DNA of 6,135 nt from Methanobrevibacter sp. (GTDB lineage: Archaea > Methanobacteriota > Methanobacteria > Methanobacteriales > Methanobacteriaceae): positions 1 through 6,135 of the forward strand of contig WRNS01000064.1 of assembly GCA_009776495.1 (NCBI GenBank), written 5' to 3'. Each line of letters begins with the position of its first letter. Position 1 is the stretch's first letter. The notes beneath the pieces are model-generated. The model was not told where the DNA came from. It did not search any database and was given only the letters and a program-made list of their open reading frames with translations. A program made the translations under genes and the position numbers. Below are positions 4,870-6,135 of this stretch, in pieces.

Positions 4870-5979
4870 TTAGCTACCATCCTTTTCCCATTCAATAGCT
4901 GTTTTTAGCATCATACCAAAGTCAGAATCTACAATTTTATCTGTTCCTAAGGTTTTTGAATGAGCATCTAACTCAGCTACAACATGATTATAACCTAAAT
5001 TTCGAAGTGGTTCGACTAAACGGGGCCCGTCGGTCATAGCTATGGATTCAACATCTATATTTTCGATTTTAAAAGCATGAGGAACTCCAGCCACTACCAA
5101 CAAATCAATATCTTTATCTTTTAAGAATTCTTCTGCTTCTTTTGCAGTTATTGGATATTCGTCTAATCCTCCAGTAATATGGTCAATAGCTATATTTTCA
5201 CTACTTAAACATTTTTTAATATTTTGGGCATGGTTTTTTATTCTTGGAAGGCCAATATTTTCATTTAAATTAGCTATTATCATTGGTTTGCTTGATTTAT
5301 TAGCTGAAGATGAATTATTAATGATTGAAGAGTAATCAACATTTAACACATCAGCAAAGAGATAGGCAGTTTCTTTTTTTGCATTTAAAACAAATGCAAC
5401 TTTTTTCCCTGCTTTAATCTTTTCAATTATTAGCTTAGCTACTTTTTCTTTGCTATCTCCAAAGTTTGGTTTTATGTATTCTCCTTGGGCCATTCCCCGT
5501 GTTTTTTCAATTTCTGTAGCTAATTTAAGCATCTCAATTTGCCGGTCTCTTTCTTCTTCTGAGATAACATTATACTCACTAGCTACTTCTAAAACAGCTA
5601 TTGCTCCTTCAGTATTATCTCCTTCTCCAAAACCTCCATGAGATTCTATTGGTAAAACAATTCCAGAGGTATCAACATTTTGGGCAGCTTCTTTTAAGTC
5701 TTCTCCAATGATCATACTTGCACAGGTTCCAACAATTCCCACAAGCTTAGGATGAAACATTTCACCTGCTTTTTTAAGGGTTTCTTCTAGTTTTTCACTG
5801 GCTCCAAAAATAAAGTCATTTTCGGCCATAGAGGTTGTTAAAACTCGAACACCATCACCTTCAAGAAGTCGACCTGTTCTAAAACAACATCCATGAGGAC
5901 CGTGCATTATTATAACATCAGCGTTTAAATCTCTAAGTGTATAAAGTGAGGCAGCTATTGGGCTTGGTCTTGGGTGCAT
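4870..5979 (-). CDS. cfbD: Ni-sirohydrochlorin a,c-diamide reductive cyclase, catalytic subunit
   Basis: CfbD is the NifD-like subunit that, with the NifH-like CfbC, reduces and cyclises Ni-sirohydrochlorin a,c-diamide. This is a late step of coenzyme F430 synthesis; F430 is the nickel cofactor of methyl-coenzyme M reductase. CfbC supplies electrons with ATP hydrolysis in the cytoplasm. The 369-residue length is as expected for the family. The N-terminus [18 protein letters not shown] is characteristic. Cys31-Cys32 in [11 protein letters not shown] and Cys86 in [15 protein letters not shown] are the likely iron-sulfur cluster ligands, by analogy with nitrogenase-like proteins. The rest follows the Rossmann-like layout of the oxidoreductase/nitrogenase component 1 family. 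A short Ser/Asn-rich patch (about residues 219-231) looks like a loop insertion. The gene is intact, and GGAG five bases before the ATG supports the start. No other F430 gene is in the window. Confidence 0.93.
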   Translation of the reverse strand: MHPRPSPIAASLYTLRDLNADVIIMHGPHGCCFRTGRLLEGDGVRVLTTSMAENDFIFGASEKLEETLKKAGEMFHPKLVGIVGTCASMIIGEDLKEAAQNVDTSGIVLPIESHGGFGEGDNTEGAIAVLEVASEYNVISEEERDRQIEMLKLATEIEKTRGMAQGEYIKPNFGDSKEKVAKLIIEKIKAGKKVAFVLNAKKETAYLFADVLNVDYSSIINNSSSANKSSKPMIIANLNENIGLPRIKNHAQNIKKCLSSENIAIDHITGGLDEYPITAKEAEEFLKDKDIDLLVVAGVPHAFKIENIDVESIAMTDGPRLVEPLRNLGYNHVVAELDAHSKTLGTDKIVDSDFGMMLKTAIEWEKDGS

Positions 5980-5984
5980 ATTAT

Positions 5985-5988
5985 CTCC
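5985..5988 (-). promoter_or_regulatory. Ribosome binding site of cfbD
   Basis: On the - strand GGAG stands five bases before the ATG at 5979. An overlapping ATG at 5991-5989 is out of frame, so the ATG at 5979 is the clear start. Confidence 0.75.
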
Positions 5989-6008
5989 ATTAATAGAATA
6001 AAATTGTG

Positions 6009-6135
6009 TTTTTTTAAATTAAGTAATTTTTTATAAAATCATATTTTTATTTTTTAATAATAATTTTTTTTAAATTAAGTAATTTTTTAAATAAAATCAT
6101 ATTTTTTTTAATAATAATTTTTTTTAAATTAAGTA
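6009..6135. repeat. AT-rich tandem repeat upstream of cfbD, about 55-bp unit
   Basis: TAAATTAAGTAA starts at 6015 and 6071 and again at 6125, where the window ends during the third copy, giving periods of 56 and 54 bases. Between these anchors both full copies carry TAAAATCATATTTTT and then TTTAATAATAATTTTTTT. The copies differ by small insertions and deletions in the T runs. The array continues past the window, so the copy number is unknown. Confidence 0.8.
6030..6038 (-). promoter_or_regulatory. Likely TATA box of cfbD, inside a tandem repeat
   Basis: The - strand reads TTTTATAAA about 50 bases before the cfbD start. This would place the transcript start near 6009 and give a leader of about 30 bases carrying the GGAG site. 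The box is part of the copy of the tandem repeat nearest the gene. The equivalent place in the next copy reads TTTTATTTA, a poorer TATA box. Confidence 0.45.

Noticed and set aside
5450..5641. + strand frame of 63 codons inside cfbD
   Set aside because: It is a shadow of well-conserved cfbD sequence, with no ribosome binding site.

Overview
The window looks like chromosomal DNA from a methanogenic archaeon, most likely a Methanobrevibacter-type member of the Methanobacteriales. The evidence is a full-length cfbD gene (coenzyme F430 biosynthesis, found in methanogens and relatives), an Orc1/Cdc6-like initiator ATPase, very AT-rich DNA, TTTATATA-type archaeal TATA boxes, and GGAG-type ribosome binding sites. 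The genus is inferred from composition and gene content, not proven.

Layout from left to right. (1) 169-1384, + strand: an AAA+/STAND-like ATPase with a C-terminal winged-helix-like region, split by a one-base frameshift in a run of seven T. (2) 1385-1704: no gene, but a good TATA box is followed at promoter distance by a strong hairpin and a T tract, a possible tiny RNA gene. (3) 1705-2529, - strand: a lysine-rich coiled-coil protein ending in a four-cysteine zinc ribbon. (4) 2530-2898: an extremely AT-rich gap with one close match to the methanobacterial mini-ORB initiator-binding sequence, plus weaker matches. (5) 2899-3759, - strand: a short Orc1/Cdc6-like AAA+ protein without the usual C-terminal winged helix. 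An inverted repeat overlaps its start and could hide its ribosome binding site. (6) 3760-4372: about 600 bases with no convincing gene but much structure: a TATA box, a perfect 16-bp palindrome, a long two-part stem around a G-rich loop, and a short hairpin. (7) 4373-4726, + strand: a small zinc-ribbon membrane protein with an in-frame 48-bp internal duplication. (8) 4870-5979, - strand: cfbD, convergent with the small membrane protein. (9) 6009-6135: AT-rich tandem repeats of about 55 bp upstream of cfbD, running off the window edge.

Only cfbD is a clear core metabolic gene. The others look like accessory or lineage-specific genes, each separated by long AT-rich gaps, and no multi-gene operon is visible. 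I see no clear evidence for a defined new multi-gene system. The most interesting signals are non-coding: two candidate structured RNAs with their own promoters, the possible translational switch on the Cdc6-like gene, and the possible replication-origin element beside that gene.
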